DNA from: CAVTWH01 sp963850915
GTDB taxonomy: Bacteria; Actinomycetota; Actinomycetes; Mycobacteriales; Micromonosporaceae
DNA length: 64,000 nucleotides
Assembly (NCBI GenBank): GCA_963850915.1
Contig: CAWKND010000010.1
Span: 1-64,000, forward strand
Reading direction: 5' to 3'
Part shown: positions 26,053 to 34,456 of the stretch, piece by piece
How the letters are laid out: each line of letters opens with the position of its first letter
Numbering within the stretch: position 1 is the first letter of the stretch
Position numbers and translations under genes: made by a program
The notes under the pieces: generated by a model
Databases searched by the model: none
What the model was told of the DNA's origin: nothing
Seen by the model: only the letters and a program-made list of their open reading frames with translations

Positions 26053-26529
26053 CTAGCGCATGCCCTTGCTGCGCCGGCCCAGTACCTTGGCGATCTCCTT
26101 GTCGGCGTCCCGCTTCGCCATGTCCTGGCGCTTGTCGTACTCCTTCTTGCCCCGGGCCAGCGCCAGCTCCACTTTGGCCCAGCCGTCGGCGAAGTACATC
26201 GACAGCGGCACCATGGTCAGGCCGCCCTCGTTGACCTTGGACAGCAGCTTGACCAGCTCCGCCTTCTTCAGCAGGAGCTTGCGGGTACGCCGTGGCTCGT
26301 GGTTGGTCCAGGTGCCGTGGGCGTACTCCGGGATGTGCAGGGCATAGAGATACAGCTCGCCGTCGCGCTCCTGGGCGAACGCGTCGATCAGCGAGGCCCG
26401 CCCGGCGCGCAGCGACTTGACCTCGGTGCCGACCAGCGCGATCCCGGCCTCGTAGGTGTCCAGGATGGCGTAGTCGTGACGGGCCCGCTTGTTGGAGGCG
26501 ATCAACTTGCGACCCTTCTCCTTGACCAC
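26053..26529 (-). CDS. smpB: SsrA-binding protein SmpB
   Basis: 158 residues. SmpB binds tmRNA and brings it to stalled ribosomes. EKGRKLIASNKRARHDYAIL is the family N-terminus, GTEVKSLRAGRASLIDAFAQ the RNA-binding OB-fold signature, IPEYAHGTWTNHEPRRTRKL the core, and the basic C-terminal tail ends ADKEIAKVLGRRSKGMR. I chose the GTG at 26529 because GGGAGG lies 8 nt upstream and homologues start just before EKGRK; an upstream ATG at 26583 would add 18 atypical residues. Confidence 0.9.
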   Translation of the reverse strand: MVKEKGRKLIASNKRARHDYAILDTYEAGIALVGTEVKSLRAGRASLIDAFAQERDGELYLYALHIPEYAHGTWTNHEPRRTRKLLLKKAELVKLLSKVNEGGLTMVPLSMYFADGWAKVELALARGKKEYDKRQDMAKRDADKEIAKVLGRRSKGMR

Positions 26530-26613
26530 CCGACTCACCTCCCTCACCCCAGCACGCGACATCAGCCGCGCAATGGTACCCACCGGCAGGCTCGCCCCGC
26601 GACCGAGATCAGC

Positions 26614-27888
26614 TCAGCACAGGCAGCTGGGCAGCCAGGCCAGCGGCTGTACCGGGGTGCCGTTGAGGCGTACCTCGAAGTGCAGGTGGTACCCGGTGGA
26701 GGCGCCCGTGGAGCCGACCAGTCCGATCTCCTGCCCGCGCTGCACGTGATCACCGGCGGCGACCAGGAACTTGGACTGGTGGGCGTAGCAGGTGGTCAGG
26801 TCACGCCCCTGGTACAGGCCGTGGTCGATGCACGTGTAGTTGCCGTTCCCGCCCCGCCACCCGGCCCACACCACGGTACCGGCCATCGCCGCGTAGATCG
26901 GGCTGCCGCCGGCGATCGCAAGATCCACTCCGGCGTGCAGCTGCCACACGTGGTAGTACGGGTCGTACCGCATGCCGAAGTCGCTGGATTTCCAGGCGCC
27001 CCGGACAGGCATCAGCAGGATCGCTCCCGGCCGCAGTGGCGGCGCCTGGGCAGCCGGCTTCGCGCCACTGCTCCTGGCCAGCGCGGCGAGCTGCGCCTCG
27101 ATCTGGGCCGCCTCCGCCTTCAACGCGTTGTAGTGCGCCAGTACGGCGTCGCGCTGCGCGTTGGCGGTGGTCAGCGCCGCCTGCTGCTGGGTGATCAACG
27201 CCTGTACCGCGTCCGTGTCGGCCTGCGCCTGGGCCTGCGCGGCCTGGGCGGCGACGAGCGCGTCGCGGGCGGCGTCGGCAGCCTGGGCGGCAACTGCCCG
27301 AGCCTGGTGGGCGGCGTTGGCCGCGGTGGAGGCGGCGCCCCGCGCGCCGACGAAAGTCTCCAGTGCCTGGGTACGCGCACCGGCCAGCTGGTCGAGGTAG
27401 CCGACCGCGTCCGCGAGCGAGCTGGCGTCACTCGACTCCAGCAGGGCGTTGAAACCCAGCAACCCACTTCCCTGGTACGCCTGCGCGGTCAGCTCACCGA
27501 CGGCCTGTTGCGCGGCGGCCACGTCAGCGTCGGCCCGCACGAGCGTCACATCGGCGGCGGACGCGGCGGCCTGGGCGGCTGTCGCGTCGCGCTGTGCCTG
27601 GCGGGCACCGACCTGGCGGGCGATGACGGTACCCCGCGCGTCGGCGAGCCGCGCCTGGGCAGCCGGGAGCAGTGCGGTCGCCGCCTGGTACGCGGTGAGC
27701 GCGTCCTGGGCGGCGCCGGTCACGTCCTCGTACTGCGCCTGGGTAGCGGCCAGTTCCTGGGCGACCCGGTCCTTGTCAGCGTGCGGGTCGCCATGCGGGT
27801 CGGCGAGGGCCGGGGGCGCGATCGTGAGGGCAGCCATGGTCAACAGCGCCGCCACGGTACCGGCGAACAGAACTCTCCGCACTATCAC
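26614..27888 (-). CDS. Secreted M23 peptidase with coiled coil (FtsEX-associated type)
   Basis: 424 residues. A signal peptide (VLFAGTVAALLTMAALTIAPP, cleavage near ALA-D) is followed by a long Ala/Gln-rich coiled coil to about residue 270, then an M23 LytM domain at the C-terminus. Zinc ligands are visible in LHAGVDLAIAGG (H, D) and GYHLHFEVRLNG (HxH). Peptidoglycan hydrolases of this build (EnvC, RipC, PcsB) are activated by the FtsEX complex, and this gene follows ftsX on the same strand, so cell separation is the likely role. It ends in Cys residues (WLPSCLC), which may form a disulfide. Confidence 0.85.
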   Translation of the reverse strand: MIVRRVLFAGTVAALLTMAALTIAPPALADPHGDPHADKDRVAQELAATQAQYEDVTGAAQDALTAYQAATALLPAAQARLADARGTVIARQVGARQAQRDATAAQAAASAADVTLVRADADVAAAQQAVGELTAQAYQGSGLLGFNALLESSDASSLADAVGYLDQLAGARTQALETFVGARGAASTAANAAHQARAVAAQAADAARDALVAAQAAQAQAQADTDAVQALITQQQAALTTANAQRDAVLAHYNALKAEAAQIEAQLAALARSSGAKPAAQAPPLRPGAILLMPVRGAWKSSDFGMRYDPYYHVWQLHAGVDLAIAGGSPIYAAMAGTVVWAGWRGGNGNYTCIDHGLYQGRDLTTCYAHQSKFLVAAGDHVQRGQEIGLVGSTGASTGYHLHFEVRLNGTPVQPLAWLPSCLC

Positions 27889-27960
27889 GACACATAGGCT
27901 ACTCAGCCCACTTGGTACACATCAACCACTCTCGCCGAATCTAGGCACAATGGCACACAA

Positions 27961-28000
27961 ACGAACTCCCCACCCGGGCGCAGCCGGATGGGGAGTTCGT
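27961..28000. terminator. Hairpin between ftsX and the M23 gene
   Basis: ACGAACTCCCC ... GGGGAGTTCGT, a perfect 11-bp stem around an 18-nt loop, 26 nt after the ftsX stop. It may end the ftsEX transcript or attenuate read-through into the hydrolase gene. Confidence 0.6.
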
Positions 28001-28025
28001 CGGTACAGGAGCTGGTGTCGGGCGG

Positions 28026-28904
28026 CTACTTCTTGATGTAGAAGCGCAGGGTCACCCAGCCGGTAATGCCGCTGACCAGCGCGCCGATGGCTATCAGTAC
28101 CGGCACCATCCACAGCACGGAGTTCCAGTGCACCGGCAGGATCAGTGAGGTCAGTGAACTCAGTGATCCGTCGATCAACCAGATCTTCGCCGCAATCAAT
28201 GCCAGCGAGGCGACCACCGCCCCAATGACGCCGGCGAACATGGCTTCGAGTACGAACGGCGCCTGTATGAACCAGTTGGAGGCGCCGACGAGTTTCATCA
28301 CGCCGACTTCTCGACGGCGGCTGTACGCGGCCACCTGGATGGTGTTACCCACCAGCAGCAGCGCCGCGACACCCTGGACGATGGCGACCACCAGGGCAAG
28401 GGTCTTCAGCGAGTTGAGTACGCCGAACACCTTGCCCAACAGATCCCGCTGGTTGATGATCCGGCTCACCGCTGGATCCGTGGCGTACTCGGCCTGGATA
28501 GTGGAGAACTTCTTCGGGTCGGTCATCTTGATGCGGAACGACTCGGGCAGCGCTTCGGGCTTGGTGGCGTCCACCAGGTCCGGCGCGTCCTTGAACTCGG
28601 TCTTGAACTTCTCGTACGCCTGCTGCTTGGTCTCGTACGTGATCGGCTTCTTGACCAGCGGGTCGGACTCCAGCTTGTTGCGCAGTGCGGTGCGCTGGTC
28701 GTCCGTCACGTCGCTCTTGAGGTAGATGGCCACCTCGACCTTGGCGCCGTAGTAGTTCTCCATCTCGCTGACCTGCTTGAAGAGGATCAAGCTGGCCCCG
28801 AGCATGGTCAACGACACCGCCATCGTGATGATCATGGCCACGGTCATCGTGACGTTGCGCCACAGTCCGACCATGACTTCGGACAGCACGTATTTAGCGC
28901 GCAT
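28026..28904 (-). CDS. ftsX: Cell division protein FtsX
   Basis: 292 residues. The cytosolic start MRAKYVLSEVMVGLWRNVTM precedes membrane helix 1, an extracellular loop of about 110 residues follows (KVEVAIYLKSDVTDDQRTAL with an FtsX_ECD fold), and three C-terminal helices contain RREVGVMKLVGASNWFIQAP, the hallmark coupling region. With FtsE it forms a complex that transmits cytosolic ATPase state to periplasmic or extracellular cell-wall hydrolases. ftsE lies immediately upstream on the same strand, the candidate hydrolase immediately downstream. Confidence 0.93.
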   Translation of the reverse strand: MRAKYVLSEVMVGLWRNVTMTVAMIITMAVSLTMLGASLILFKQVSEMENYYGAKVEVAIYLKSDVTDDQRTALRNKLESDPLVKKPITYETKQQAYEKFKTEFKDAPDLVDATKPEALPESFRIKMTDPKKFSTIQAEYATDPAVSRIINQRDLLGKVFGVLNSLKTLALVVAIVQGVAALLLVGNTIQVAAYSRRREVGVMKLVGASNWFIQAPFVLEAMFAGVIGAVVASLALIAAKIWLIDGSLSSLTSLILPVHWNSVLWMVPVLIAIGALVSGITGWVTLRFYIKK

Positions 28905-28961
28905 CGTTCAGGGGGTCCTTCCAGGATTTTCCACGCTGGGGGCAGCCGGGATGGGGTCGGC

Positions 28962-29642
28962 TCAGCCGTAGACGCCGCGGGGCTGGTCTCGTACGATCTT
29001 GCCGCTCTCGATCTCCACGACCCGGCGGCGCATCTGGTTCACGATGTTGGAGTCGTGGGTCACCATCACGACCGTTGTCCCGGTGCGGTTGATCCGGTCA
29101 AGCAGCCGCATGATCTCGATGGAGGTGTCCGGGTCGAGGTTTCCGGTGGGCTCGTCGGCCAGCAGGATCAGCGGCCGGTTCACGAACGCCCGGGCCACCG
29201 CGACGCGCTGCTGCTCACCACCGGAGAGTTCGTGCGGGTACCGGTGCTCCTTGCCGCCCAGCCCGACCAGCTCGAGCACCTCGGGTACCACCCGGCGGGC
29301 CACGCCCTGCGACTTGCCGAGTACCTCCAGCGCGAACGCCACGTTCTCGTACGCGGTGCGGTTGGGCAGCAGCCGGAAGTCCTGGAACACGCAGCCGATC
29401 TGCCGCCGGAAGCCGGAGATCCGCCACGACCGGATGGTGGAGATGTCCCGGTCGTTGACGATGACCTTGCCCTTGGTGGCTGGCAGCTCGTGCAGCAGCA
29501 GCTTGATGATCGTCGACTTGCCGGAGCCCGAGGGACCGATGAAGAAGACGAAGTCGCCCTTCTCGATCGAAACCGACACGTCGTCCAGGGACGGCCGGGC
29601 AGCCTTCGGATACGTCTTGGTCACATGCTCAAGCTGAATCAC
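28962..29642 (-). CDS. ftsE: Cell division ATP-binding protein FtsE
   Basis: 226 residues. Walker A is GPSGSGKSTIIKLL, the signature LSGGEQQRVAVARAF and Walker B LILLADEPTGNLD; the H loop is VMVTHDSNIV. These features and length match FtsE. The GTG at 29642 gives the usual FtsE opening (IQLEHVTKTYP); longer frames upstream add residues without family similarity. In related genomes prfB usually lies directly upstream, but here the ssu operon and rrf2 separate them. Positions 29643-29884 hold no gene I can support. Confidence 0.93.
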   Translation of the reverse strand: MIQLEHVTKTYPKAARPSLDDVSVSIEKGDFVFFIGPSGSGKSTIIKLLLHELPATKGKVIVNDRDISTIRSWRISGFRRQIGCVFQDFRLLPNRTAYENVAFALEVLGKSQGVARRVVPEVLELVGLGGKEHRYPHELSGGEQQRVAVARAFVNRPLILLADEPTGNLDPDTSIEIMRLLDRINRTGTTVVMVTHDSNIVNQMRRRVVEIESGKIVRDQPRGVYG

Positions 29643-29884
29643 GAGTCGGAAGTGTACGCGGTGTAACCGCTGCGCCCAACGCCCCGCGAGTGCTATCCGA
29701 GGATTGCGGCTAATGACATGCTCCGCCGGCTCGGTGGCACCGGGTGACTCGTTGTCCGAGATCAAGACTTGCTCGAGTACAGCGAAATTCATATCTTCCC
29801 GATGGACTTTAAGCAAGCCTTCAGCACGTGGAATGGCGCCATTTGGCGAGTACCTTCCAGCGTGTCCTAGCATTTGGACGGCGC

Positions 29885-29890
29885 TTGACC
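29885..29890 (+). promoter_or_regulatory. -35 element for the ssu leader
   Basis: TTGACC 30 nt before the leader ATG. The matching -10 position (29908-29913) reads GCAAGC, a weak match, so the promoter may need an activator or be misplaced by a base or two. Confidence 0.35.
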
Positions 29891-29920
29891 CGGTACCGCG
29901 GCCACCCGCAAGCTCGATGC

Positions 29921-30001
29921 ATGCGGCGGTACTCGCTCTTCCTCACCGCTCGCGTGCACGTCGACCTGGTCCGGCACGCGAGCGCTCGCTGTTGCGGCTG
30001 A
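29921..30001 (+). CDS. Cysteine-ending leader peptide of the ssu operon
   Basis: 26 residues: MRRYSLFLTARVHVDLVRHA then SARCCG. The core HVDLVRxxSAxC recurs in the leader at 57810-57893 (RRHVDYGRVRSAMC), also before a sulfur operon, and is the pattern seen in actinobacterial putative leader peptides. The two consecutive Cys codons just before the stop would stall ribosomes when Cys-tRNA is short. A hairpin starts 4 nt after the stop. Probable role: cysteine-dependent attenuation of ssu expression; the peptide itself may have no other function. Confidence 0.65.
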   Translation: MRRYSLFLTARVHVDLVRHASARCCG

Positions 30002-30004
30002 CCT

Positions 30005-30021
30005 GACGCCGCCCCGGCGTC
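30005..30021 (+). promoter_or_regulatory. Hairpin after the ssu leader
   Basis: GACGCC, loop GCCCC, GGCGTC, directly after the leader stop at 30001. A candidate attenuator or start-site sequestering element. A full pair of alternative structures in 30002-30179 was not worked out. Confidence 0.4.
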
Positions 30022-30179
30022 CGCCGCATACCACGCAATCCCCGCACACTCGTCACCCAACGTGATCCGCGCCGCGCGCTGTCCAGCGCCCGGCTGCCAC
30101 CCGTACCCCCGTAAACGTCCACGCCCCGCGCGGACGGGTGAAACGCGCCCAGAAATAGCCAGAACAGAGAGAGGCAGTC

Positions 30180-31031
30180 ATGTCCACCATCTCGTTGCCG
30201 CGCCGCGCCGACCAGGCCGACGCGATCCGGCCGGCCGTCGAAAGCCGCCCCGGCCGCACCCGACCACCGCGAAGTACCGGCCGGCAGCGCGGACTGAGCC
30301 GCCTGCGGCTGCTCTCCCCGGTCGCCCTGGTCGCCCTCTGGCAACTGGCCAGCAGCACCGGCCTGCTCCCCACCGACCTGCTCGCCTCCCCGCTCACCGT
30401 CCTGCGTACCGGCGCCGACCTGGCCGGCGACGGCACGCTCGGCAACGCCCTCGCGGTGTCGCTACAGCGGGTGGCGATCGGGTTCGCGGTCGGCGGGCTG
30501 GCCGGCGTCCTGTTCGGGATCGCCACCGGGCTGTCCCGCTGGGCCGACGCGCTGCTCGACCCGCCGCTGCAGATGCTGCGCACACTGCCGCTCTTCGCGC
30601 TGACCCCGCTACTGATCCTCTGGTTCGGCATCGGCGAGCTGCCCAAGCTGGTACTCGTCGGGCTGGCCAGCGCCTTCCCGCTCTACCTCAACACATACGC
30701 GGGCATCCGGTCGGTGGACGGCCGGCTGCTGGAGCTGGCCGCCAGCCTGCGGCTCAGCCGCTGGGAGCGGATCCGGCACGTGGTACTCCCGGGCGCGCTG
30801 CCACAGGTGCTCGTCGGGCTGCGTACCTCGCTGGGTATCGCCTGGATCTCGCTGGTCGTGGCCGAGCAGGTGAACGCCAACGCCGGACTGGGGCAGATGA
30901 TCCAGGACGCGCGCGACTTCCTGCGTACCGACGTGATCGTGCTCGGCCTGCTCATCTACGCCCTGCTCGGCCTGGGTACCGACGCCCTGGTCCGGCTGAT
31001 CGAGCGGAAGGCACTGGCATGGCGCTCCTGA
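30180..31031 (+). CDS. ssuC: Sulfonate ABC transporter permease SsuC
   Basis: 283 residues with a basic cytosolic N-terminus and about six membrane helices (VALVALWQLASSTGLLP opens the first). The EAA coupling loop is LELAASLRLSRWERIRHVVL followed by PGALPQ, as in SsuC/TauC/nitrate-type permeases. Start ATG at 30180 after GAGAGAGG. The stop at 31031 overlaps ssuB by 13 nt. Role: membrane channel for aliphatic sulfonates, powered by SsuB and fed by SsuA. Confidence 0.88.
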   Translation: MSTISLPRRADQADAIRPAVESRPGRTRPPRSTGRQRGLSRLRLLSPVALVALWQLASSTGLLPTDLLASPLTVLRTGADLAGDGTLGNALAVSLQRVAIGFAVGGLAGVLFGIATGLSRWADALLDPPLQMLRTLPLFALTPLLILWFGIGELPKLVLVGLASAFPLYLNTYAGIRSVDGRLLELAASLRLSRWERIRHVVLPGALPQVLVGLRTSLGIAWISLVVAEQVNANAGLGQMIQDARDFLRTDVIVLGLLIYALLGLGTDALVRLIERKALAWRS

Positions 31032-31753
31032 GTCAGGTCCCCCCGGCCGATCTGGCCGGGATCACCGAGGCGCCGGTCACGGTGACCGGGCTGCGCCGTG
31101 CGTTCGACGGGCGCCCGGTACTCGACGGGGTGGACCTGTCGATCGCGCCGGGCCAGTTCGTGGCGCTGCTCGGGCGCAGCGGCTCCGGCAAGTCCACCCT
31201 GCTGCGCATCGTGGCCGGGCTCGACGACGGCTACACCGGCGTGGTGCGTACCCCCGGCAGGTCGGCCGTGGCGTTCCAGGATCCGCGGCTGCTGCCGTGG
31301 AAGCGGGTACTCGCCAACGTCACGCTCGGCCTGCGCGCTCCGGCCGGAGCCGGCGAGGCGGCACTCGCCGAGGTGGGGCTGGCCGGGCACGCCGACGCCT
31401 GGCCGCGCACCCTCTCCGGTGGCGAGGCACAGCGCGCCGCACTCGCCCGCGCGCTGGTACGCGACCCCGACCTGCTGCTGCTCGACGAGCCGTTCGGCGC
31501 CCTGGACGCGCTGACCCGGATCACCATGCACGACCTGGTACTCGACCTGTGGCAGCGGCGCCGGCCGGCTGTGCTGCTGGTCACCCACGACGTCGACGAG
31601 GCGCTGAGCCTGGCCGACCGGGTACTTGTGCTGGCCGACGGCCGGCTCACCGTCGACAGCGCCGTCGACCTGCCCCGCCCCCGGGACCGCGCCAGCGCCG
31701 GCTTCGCCACGCTGCGCCGTACCCTCCTCGCCGCACTCGGAGTGAACTCATGA
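31019..31753 (+). CDS. ssuB: Sulfonate ABC transporter ATPase SsuB
   Basis: 244 residues. Walker A is GRSGSGKSTLLRIVAGL, the Q loop VAFQDPRLLPWKRVLANV is typical of SsuB/TauB/NrtD ATPases, the signature LSGGEAQRAALARAL and Walker B LLLLDEPFGALDAL are intact, and the H loop is VTHDVDEAL. Overlaps ssuC by 13 nt and ssuA by 4 nt (ATGA), so the operon is translationally coupled. Confidence 0.9.
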   Translation: MALLSQVPPADLAGITEAPVTVTGLRRAFDGRPVLDGVDLSIAPGQFVALLGRSGSGKSTLLRIVAGLDDGYTGVVRTPGRSAVAFQDPRLLPWKRVLANVTLGLRAPAGAGEAALAEVGLAGHADAWPRTLSGGEAQRAALARALVRDPDLLLLDEPFGALDALTRITMHDLVLDLWQRRRPAVLLVTHDVDEALSLADRVLVLADGRLTVDSAVDLPRPRDRASAGFATLRRTLLAALGVNS

Positions 31754-32743
31754 AGAAGATCCTCGCCCTGGCCAGCGCCGCCCTGCTCCTCGCCGGGCTG
31801 GCCGGCTGCTCCGGGAGCAAGGCGGCGGCCGGCGACAGCAAAGACAGTGATCTCAAAGGACTCGTCCTCAAAGTCGGCGACCAGAAGGCCGGCGCCAGGC
31901 CACTGCTGGCCGCGGCCGGGCTGCTGACCGGTACGCCGTACACGATCGAGTGGAGCAACTTCAGCTCCGGTCCGCCGCTGCTGGAGGCGGTCAACGCGGG
32001 CGCGGTCGACCTCGGTGGGGTCGGCGACGCACCGCCGATCTTCGCGGCGTCCGGCGGCTCGAAGATCACCATCGTGGGCGCCAGCCTGTCGAGCCCGACC
32101 GGCTCGGCGATCCTGGTGCCGAAGAACTCGACGATCACCGACCTGGCCCAGCTCAAAGGCAAGAAGGTGGCGGTGGCCAAGGGCTCCTCGTCCAACGCCC
32201 ACCTACTCAACGCGCTGGCCAAGGTGGGCCTGACCTTCAACGACATCACCCCGGCGTACCTGCAGCCGGCCGACGCGCTCGCCGCGTTCAGCAAGGGCAG
32301 CGTGGACGCCTGGGCGATCTGGGACCCGTACACGGCGCTGGCACAGCAGCAGGTCCGGGGCAAAGATCCTGGTCGACGGTACCGGTGGGCTCCAGTCGGG
32401 GCTCGCGTTCACGGTGGCGGCACCCGGCGCGCTCAAGGACCCGCGGAAGGTACGCGCGATCCGCGACTACCTGTCCCGGCTGGCGCAGGCGCGCGAGTGG
32501 ACCCGTAACCACCACGACGCCTGGTCGACCGCCTGGGCCAAGGAGGCCGGCATCCCGCTGGACGCCGCCAAGTTGGCGGTACAGCGCGCTGACCAGCACG
32601 AGGTACCCCTGGATGACAGCCTGGTCGCCGCCGAGCAGAAGACAGCCGACGTGTTCTTCGCCGCGCAGCTGATCCCGGCCAAGGTCGACATCGCCGCCAT
32701 CACCGACCGCGAATTCAACGACACCGTCCCGGCCTCGTCGTGA
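31750..32743 (+). pseudogene. ssuA: Sulfonate-binding lipoprotein SsuA (one frameshift)
   Basis: Lipoprotein signal peptide with lipobox LAGLAGC (residues 15-21), then a periplasmic-type binding fold of the SsuA/NrtA class: LLTGTPYTIEWSNFSSGPPL, GSAILVPKNSTITDLAQLKG, VDAWAIWDPYTALAQQQV. After this last motif, near 32361, one extra A in GGCAAAGATC shifts the frame, and the remaining protein is open to 32743 in the new frame (ILVDGTGGLQSGLAFTV ... NDTVPASS). Total length after repair would be about 330 residues, normal for SsuA. A single indel with no other damage suggests a base error or a very recent mutation. Confidence 0.8.
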
Positions 32744-32768
32744 CCGCCGCCTCAGCGAAGGAGCAGAC

Positions 32769-33896
32769 ATGAGCATCCACCTGCACTGGTTCCTACCGAC
32801 CTCCGGAGACAGCCGGGGGATCGTCGGCGCCGGCCAGGGCGAACCGGGCGGCCGTACCAACGTGACCCGGCCGCCCTCCATCGACTACCTGGCCCAGATC
32901 GCCCGCAGCGCCGAGCAGCTGGGCTTCGAGGCGGTACTCACCCCGACCGGTACCTGGTGCGAGGACGCGTGGCTGACCACGGCCGCGCTGACCCAGCTGA
33001 CCACCCGGCTGAAGTTCCTGGTCGCGTTCCGGCCGGGACTGGTCACGCCGACCATCGCCGCCCAGATGGCCGCCACCTACCAGCGCCTGTCCGGTGGCCG
33101 GCTGCTGCTCAACGTGGTGACCGGCGGGGACGCCCGCGAGCAGCAGCGCTTCGGCGACTGGCTGGGCCACGACGAGCGGTACGACCGTACCGACGAGTTC
33201 CTGGCGATCGTCCGGGGCGCGTGGAGCGGGCAGCCGTTCGACTTCTCCGGCGAGCACTACACGGTGGCCGGCGCCACCGTACTCGCCCCGCCGGACCCGA
33301 CCCCGCAGGTGTTCTTCGGCGGCGCTTCGCCTGGCCGCCCAACGGGTGGCGGCCCGGCGGGTGGACACCTACCTCACCTGGGGCGAGCCACCCGCCGACG
33401 TGGCCGCAGCGGTTGGCCTCGGTACGCGGGTTGGCCGACGCTGAGGGTCGCCGGTTGACGTACGGGATCCGGCTGCACGTGATCTCCCGGGACACCGAGG
33501 CAGAGGCGTGGGCCCAGGCGCAGCGGCTGCTCGACGGGCTCGACCCGAAGCAGATCGCCGCCGCGCAGGAGCAGTTCGCCCGGTCGGAGTCGGTCGGCCA
33601 GCACCGGATGGCCGCACTGCACAACGGCATCCAGCTCGCGGCTGGAGATCTCGCCGAACCTGTGGGCCGGCTACGGGCTGGTACGCGGCGGCGCGGGGAC
33701 AGCACTCGTCGGCTCACACGAGCAGGTGGCCGCCCGCATCGCCGAGTACCACGCCCTCGGACTCGACCACTTCATCCTCTCCGGGCAGCCGCACCTGGAG
33801 GAGGCGTACTGGTTCGGCGAAGGGGTGATCCCGCTCCTGCGCGCCCAGGGCCTGCTGGGCTCGCCGAAACCGGAGCCGGAGCTGCTTGCGGCGTAA
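32769..33896 (+). pseudogene. ssuD: FMNH2-dependent alkanesulfonate monooxygenase SsuD (frameshifted)
   Basis: Luciferase-like monooxygenase that splits sulfonates to aldehyde and sulfite. MSIHLHWFLPTSGD is the SsuD start, followed by PPSIDYLAQIARSAEQLGFE, CEDAWLTTAALTQLT and RLLLNVVTGGDAREQQRFGD. About three frameshifts (near 33328, 33404 and 33640) break the rest, but each piece continues correctly: VDTYLTWGEPPADVA, RRLTYGIRLHVISRDTEAEA, LGLDHFILSGQPHLEEAYWF. Repaired length about 375 residues, as in the family. Codon usage is that of the backbone, so decay or sequence error, not transfer, explains the breaks. Confidence 0.8.
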
Positions 33897-33908
33897 GGGA
33901 AACAGCCC

Positions 33909-33953
33909 GCGCGGGCGTACCGTAGCCGCTCCCCCGGCCCGGTGCGCCCGCGC
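33909..33953. terminator. Bidirectional terminator between ssuD and rrf2
   Basis: GCGCGGGCG ... CGCCCGCGC (9 bp, loop of 27 nt with internal G/C pairing), between convergent genes. Outer GGAAA and TTTCC extend it. Confidence 0.6.
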
Positions 33954-33983
33954 TTTCCGTTATCCCCCAACAAAGGGCAACAG

Positions 33984-34439
33984 CTAGCGGGACTGCCAGG
34001 CCTCGTGGCCGGTGGTGAGCCGGCGGACGTGTGCGGGCAGCTTGCCCTTCGCCACGTCGGCCAGGCTCACCTCGTCGAGTACCTTGCGTACCGAGGCGCG
34101 TACCGCGATCCACAGCTCCTGCAGGTGCACGGCGCTGCCGTCGTACGCCGTCTCCTCCGGCCGCATCCCGCGTACCCCCGCCAGTGGCCCGTCGGTGGCC
34201 CGCAGCACGTCACCGATCTTGGTCTCGGCCGGGTCGCGGGCCAGCGTGTAACCGCCGTCCACGCCGCGCACGCTGTGTACCAGCCCGGCCCGGCGCAGGT
34301 CGCCGAGGATCGTCTCGAGGAACTTGCGCGGCAGGTTCTGCTCGGTCGCCAGCGCCTGGGCGGAGACGGTGGCCGGGTAGGAGGCGGTCAGCGACAGGCA
34401 CGCGCGTACCGCGTAGTCGCCCCGAGCCGAGATCTGCAT
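33984..34439 (-). CDS. Rrf2-family transcriptional regulator
   Basis: 151 residues. MQISARGDYAVRACLSLTAS is the standard Rrf2 opening, and LPRKFLETILGDLRRAGLVH then SVRGVDGGYTLARDP is the winged helix. The three clustered cysteines of IscR/NsrR are missing, so it should not hold an Fe-S cluster and is closer to CymR-type members that respond to cysteine metabolism. It ends toward the sulfonate operon and starts 17 nt after prfB on the same strand. Control of ssu genes is a reasonable guess from the family and position. Confidence 0.85.
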   Translation of the reverse strand: MQISARGDYAVRACLSLTASYPATVSAQALATEQNLPRKFLETILGDLRRAGLVHSVRGVDGGYTLARDPAETKIGDVLRATDGPLAGVRGMRPEETAYDGSAVHLQELWIAVRASVRKVLDEVSLADVAKGKLPAHVRRLTTGHEAWQSR

Positions 34440-34456
34440 CTACTCGCCGTTCCGGG

